DNA of 64,000 bases from DATAFF01 sp963744915. Its GTDB lineage: Bacteria; Pseudomonadota; Alphaproteobacteria; Rhizobiales; Aestuariivirgaceae. The notes beneath the pieces were generated by a model. That model searched no databases. It had not been told where the DNA came from and was given only the letters and a program-made list of their open reading frames with translations. A program made the translations under genes and the position numbers. How positions within the stretch are numbered: position 1 is the stretch's first letter; the number at the start of each line of letters is the position of its first letter. The stretch lies in the NCBI GenBank assembly GCA_963744915.1, contig CAVUUY010000006.1, positions 309,985-373,984 on the forward strand, written 5' to 3'. Of the stretch, positions 60,909 through 64,000 are shown in pieces.

Positions 60909-61631
60909 GTGTCCCAAGCCCACATACTCATTGTCGACGATGATCCCAAAGTTCGCCTGCTGCTCCGCAGGTGTTTGGAACCTGAGGGCTATCGCGTCAG
61001 CGAGGCACATGATGGACACTCAATCTTTTCTGTCCTGAACGCTGATCATGTCGATCTCATCACCCTCGATCTGACACTCGCGTCGGAGGATGGACTCGAG
61101 ATTGCCCGAAGGATCCGTTCGGTTGCGGCGGTTCCTATCATCATGATCACAGGCAAGGGCGATACGATCGATCGCATCGTTGGCCTTGAACTTGGAGCCG
61201 ACGATTACATTTCAAAGCCGTTTCATGTCCGCGAAGTGTTGGCACGCGTGCGCTCGGTCCTCAGACGATCCAAGAAGGGGAGCCCTTCGACCCACGAGCT
61301 GAGCCGGCCAAGCCAAGTCTTTCGTTTCGCGAATTGGGTCCTTGATTGCGACAAGCGAGAGCTTCGATCGACGGCAGGCGCTCTCTCCCAGCTTACTACT
61401 GCAGAATTCGAGCTTCTTGCCATATTGGTTCAGCGACCCTACCGCGTCTTGTCGCGCGACACTTTACTTGACCTTTTAAAAGGTCAGGATTGGGCGGCTT
61501 ACGACCGGATCATCGATACCCAAGTCGCCCGCCTGAGCAAGAAAATCGAAGTCAATCCGGACGCGCCCGAGTTGATCAAGACGGTTCGTGGTGTCGGCTA
61601 CAGCTTCACGGCTGATGTGAGCGGATTATGA
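60909..61631 (+). CDS. OmpR/PhoB-type response regulator
   Basis: The 240-residue protein starts at a GTG and reads MSQAHILIVDDDPKVRLLLR. The receiver continues VDLITLDLTLASEDGLEIAR (phosphoacceptor Asp), VPIIMITGKGDTIDRIVGLE and DDYISKPF. The C-terminal winged helix has LTTAEFELLAILVQRPYRVL, then SRDTLLDLLKG, and ends TVRGVGYSFTADV. It should activate transcription when phosphorylated. Its 3' end overlaps by 26 bp the 3' end of the convergent sensor kinase gene, which is the likely partner. Confidence 0.94.
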   Translation: MSQAHILIVDDDPKVRLLLRRCLEPEGYRVSEAHDGHSIFSVLNADHVDLITLDLTLASEDGLEIARRIRSVAAVPIIMITGKGDTIDRIVGLELGADDYISKPFHVREVLARVRSVLRRSKKGSPSTHELSRPSQVFRFANWVLDCDKRELRSTAGALSQLTTAEFELLAILVQRPYRVLSRDTLLDLLKGQDWAAYDRIIDTQVARLSKKIEVNPDAPELIKTVRGVGYSFTADVSGL

Positions 61632-63207
61632 ATTGCAGTACTTCGCTAATGGTCTGCTTTAACTCGGTTTGGCGATAGGGTTTTCGGAGCAACCGAATTG
61701 CCGATCCGACAACCTGGTCCTGGTCCATTGCAATATCTTCTGTGTAGCCTGAGGTCATCAGAGCCTTCGTCTGTGGATGGAGCTCAATTGCACGTCGAAC
61801 CACGTCAGAGCCAGAGACACCGCCGGGCATGATCACGTCAGTAAAGACAAGGTTCACCCGCAGGCCCTCTTCCAGCATGTTGATTGCCGTCACACCGCTA
61901 GGTGCCTGTAAGACCTCATAGCCGAGTTCGGTCAGTCTTTTCACAGTAAGGTTGCGAACGCGTTCATCATCCTCGACGACGAGAATACGCTCTCCGGTCG
62001 AACGCAGTCCCTCTTTGACAGTCGTTGTTTTCGCAACCAACTCAGATCCCTCAAGCCGAGGGAGATACAGTTTTACCGTCGTGCCATGTCCCTCCTCACT
62101 GTAAATTGTCACATCTCCGCCAGATTGCCGGGCAATACCGTGAACCATGCTCAACCCCAAGCCGGTTCCCTGGCCTCGCGGCTTGGTCGTAAAGAACGGT
62201 TCAAAGGCGTGCTGCTGGACTTCCGCCTTCATGCCGGTTCCGGTGTCAGAGACGGAAAGCTCCGCATAGTCACCTGGTCGGAGTTCCGGGTGGCTAAGCC
62301 GTGATATTCCCTCATCCTCTATCGTGACATTGCGGGTTTCAATGATCAGCTTGCCACCTTTCGGCATGGCAGCGCGCGCATTCAGTGCAAGGTTGACGAT
62401 CGCGCTCTCGATCTGCCCCGGATCGCTTTTCGTCGGCCAGAGGTCGGGTTCGAGGATTGTCGATAACGTAATTTGCTCCCCCAGGGTCCGCCTCAACAGC
62501 GAGGTCGTTTTGAGAACCACTTCATTGAGGTGCAGAACCTCAACTTCGAGATGACGTCGTCGGGCGAAAGTGAGAAGCCGGTCCGTCAACTGGGCACCCA
62601 GATCCGCAGCTTCTTGCGCCTCCTTGACCAGTTCCTGCAGACTCGGTTGGTCGAGCCGACTTTCCAGCAGCTCGAGATTTCCGGTGATGACAGTAAGCAG
62701 ATTGTTGAAGTCATGAGCTATGCCGCCGGTGAGCTGACCGATGGCGTCGAGTTTTTGCGCCGTCGCCAATCTTCGCTCGCTTTCGAGAAATGCCTCTTCC
62801 AAGCGCTTCCGCTCGCTCAAGTCGTTGATGATCCCTGTAAAAAATCTGATACCATCGGCTACGAACTCACTTACCGCCAGATCGACCGGGAAAACGGTGC
62901 CATCCTTTCGCTGACCTTTAACCTCGCGCCCGATACCGATGATCTTCTTCCTGCCGGTTTTGATATAGTTGCCCAGGTAGGCGTCATGCTCCTCGTGGTA
63001 TGGCGAGGGCATCAGAACGCGTACATTCTGGCCAAGTAGCTCATACGCCTTGTAGCCAAACAGGCGCTCCGTAGCCGGATTAACCGTCTGAATTAGACCT
63101 GAAGTGTCAATCGTTATGATCGCCGCGACGGCCGAATTGAGGATCGCCACGAGTTTCAACTCGTCGATGGGCTGACGCACTCGCGGCCGGTTGGAATGGC
63201 TTACCAT
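61606..63207 (-). CDS. FixL-like PAS hybrid sensor histidine kinase with C-terminal receiver
   Basis: The 533-residue cytoplasmic protein begins at the ATG at 63207. Residues 15-140 are a PAS domain of FixL type: LFGYKAYELLGQNVRVLMPS, EEHDAYLGNY with H74 where FixL has its heme histidine, and IIGIGREVKGQRKDGTVFPV. The kinase core has IGQLTGGIAHDFNNLLTVIT (H-box), AIVNLALNARAAM (N-box) and GTGLGLSMVHGIARQSGG. The C-terminal 120 residues are a receiver with ILVVEDDERVRNLTVKRL and VFTDVIMPGGVSGSDVV. Heme binding is an inference, because the HD-x-Y pattern also occurs in PAS domains without heme. It converges with the OmpR-type regulator. Confidence 0.93.
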   Translation of the reverse strand: MVSHSNRPRVRQPIDELKLVAILNSAVAAIITIDTSGLIQTVNPATERLFGYKAYELLGQNVRVLMPSPYHEEHDAYLGNYIKTGRKKIIGIGREVKGQRKDGTVFPVDLAVSEFVADGIRFFTGIINDLSERKRLEEAFLESERRLATAQKLDAIGQLTGGIAHDFNNLLTVITGNLELLESRLDQPSLQELVKEAQEAADLGAQLTDRLLTFARRRHLEVEVLHLNEVVLKTTSLLRRTLGEQITLSTILEPDLWPTKSDPGQIESAIVNLALNARAAMPKGGKLIIETRNVTIEDEGISRLSHPELRPGDYAELSVSDTGTGMKAEVQQHAFEPFFTTKPRGQGTGLGLSMVHGIARQSGGDVTIYSEEGHGTTVKLYLPRLEGSELVAKTTTVKEGLRSTGERILVVEDDERVRNLTVKRLTELGYEVLQAPSGVTAINMLEEGLRVNLVFTDVIMPGGVSGSDVVRRAIELHPQTKALMTSGYTEDIAMDQDQVVGSAIRLLRKPYRQTELKQTISEVLQFIIRSHQP

Positions 63208-63212
63208 GACAG

Positions 63213-63673
63213 TTACCGGCTGAACCTGGTTGGCTGCGAGGTTAGCGCAATGCCGCATTCGGGTGAATACCTGTTGAAGAGACAACCACGACCGCAACCA
63301 GAATTTTTAAAATTTTTTTTATATTTTAAATATCGCAGGAACGCGCCAGCGGCTGATGTCCGCTCGTTCCGTCCTTCTTCAATGAGGGTCACGAGGACAT
63401 TCTTGATCAACTTAAGCATTTCGCCATTCGATCCATCCTGTATTGCACGACGCAGGGCGGCGACTTGGACCATAAGATTGCCAGGGTCCACGGATATGTC
63501 TGGCCAAACGCGCGACATTAGCTCGTGCTTACTAACTACTTGGCCAGGCCGTTCCACCAAGGTGACCAAAATGTCAAGGGCACGACTGCCAGCTCGAACT
63601 TCATGGTTGTGCTTCGTGAGCAGACGCTCATTTGGAAAAGCTTGAACCGGCCGAAGCAAATTTCACGTTTCAC
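63213..63673 (-). pseudogene. Winged-helix (CadC/OmpR-output type) regulator, frameshifted and truncated
   Basis: From a GTG at 63673 one frame reads KREICFGRFKLF. The sense then shifts (an AAAA run near 63638) to PNERLLTKHNHEVRAGSRAL, then DILVTLVERPGQVVSKHELM and SRVWPDISVDPGNLMVQVAA, the winged-helix domain of rhizobial ATPase- or cyclase-linked regulators. The expected PGRGYCFVAPV end is absent and the remainder is unlike the family. It ends 6 bp before the kinase start. Confidence 0.65.
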
Positions 63674-64000
63674 TGCGTAGTAAGTGGATCCTGCTACTGC
63701 TTCCGACCGGCTTCGCCCGATATAAGCTGCCGTCGACTGGGTTGCTTCACAATGGTCCCGGTACCCTCCATGCTCAATCGAGCTTGAGTGCGCTCCCCGG
63801 ATACACCTGAGCAAGTCTCTGTCTCTGTACGGTTTAATAGGCTACCAAATGGCACCATTTATCGCCCGCATCCGATCACGCTCATCCGGAAAGGCCGTGA
63901 CAGATCTGTTGGAACGTTTCTTCGTGAACCTGCTGGTCGCTGGTGAAGGTTTAGGCCACTTGTGTTAGCCATCTGCACATCCGCAACCACACACGACGTC
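63674..64000. other. Right-edge stretch without a recognised gene
   Basis: No gene supported; the region may belong to the upstream part of the broken winged-helix gene. Confidence 0.35.

Noticed and set aside
1..64000. CRISPR array, complete prophage, T6SS, intact transposase
   Set aside because: I looked for regularly spaced repeats, terminase/capsid genes, secretion genes and DDE or serine transposases; only single relics (DUF5681, recombinase helix-turn-helix) were seen.

Overview
The window looks like accessory chromosome of a GC-rich alphaproteobacterium of the Bradyrhizobium/Rhodopseudomonas type (Hyphomicrobiales). I infer this from gene families, not from any search: class III cyclase-TPR fusions, FixL/FixJ/FixK-type regulators with matching TTGA-N6-TCAA boxes, DUF4331, CHRD and MarC proteins, cold-shock proteins next to bS21, and many small exported proteins of unknown role.

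Layout. 0-1.5 kb: edge of a sugar-type cluster (Gfo/Idh/MocA oxidoreductase, periplasmic sugar-binding protein). 1.9-6.9 kb: sterol-desaturase-like hydroxylase, alpha/beta hydrolase, DUF4331 protein, cyclase-TPR protein. 7-14 kb: DUF2147 protein, SulP transporter, phospholipase-D-like protein, two-TM cation channel, DUF808 membrane protein. 14.4-21 kb: large exported beta-helix protein, lipoprotein, small exported proteins, CHRD protein, cold-shock protein. 21.6-24.1 kb: receiver protein and sensor kinase. 24.2-54.7 kb: a mosaic with many broken genes and dispersed repeats, flanked by two tRNA 3'-end fragments (tRNA-Gly at 25.6 kb, tRNA-Ala at 54.6 kb). Its apparently intact genes include a SEL1-repeat protein, an L,D-transpeptidase, GNAT, cspA-rpsU, an SDR/isomerase pair, MarC, a FixJ-type regulator, a beta-barrel protein, a UvrD-like helicase and MsrB. 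54.8-64 kb: cupin relic, TetR regulator, Orn/Lys/Arg decarboxylase, FixK-like Crp/Fnr regulator, OmpR-type regulator and a FixL-like PAS kinase.

How it may work together (inference). At least six exact FNR/FixK-type palindromes lie in intergenic DNA, several at plausible promoter distance from exported proteins, an L,D-transpeptidase and the decarboxylase. A FixK-like regulator whose recognition helix carries the E-x-x-S-R pattern is encoded at 59.7-60.4 kb, and a universal-stress-protein relic lies beside it. The simplest reading is a low-oxygen/envelope-stress accessory region.

Decay is the other theme. Single-base frameshifts or nonsense codons interrupt conserved genes (flavin monooxygenase, DUF2237, CAP, decarboxylase N-terminus, winged-helix regulator, cupin, DUF5681). 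Relics of GlsB/YeaQ, a serine recombinase, UspA, an alpha/beta hydrolase and a zinc-ribbon family are also present. I see no CRISPR array, no intact transposase or integrase, no rRNA and no complete tRNA.
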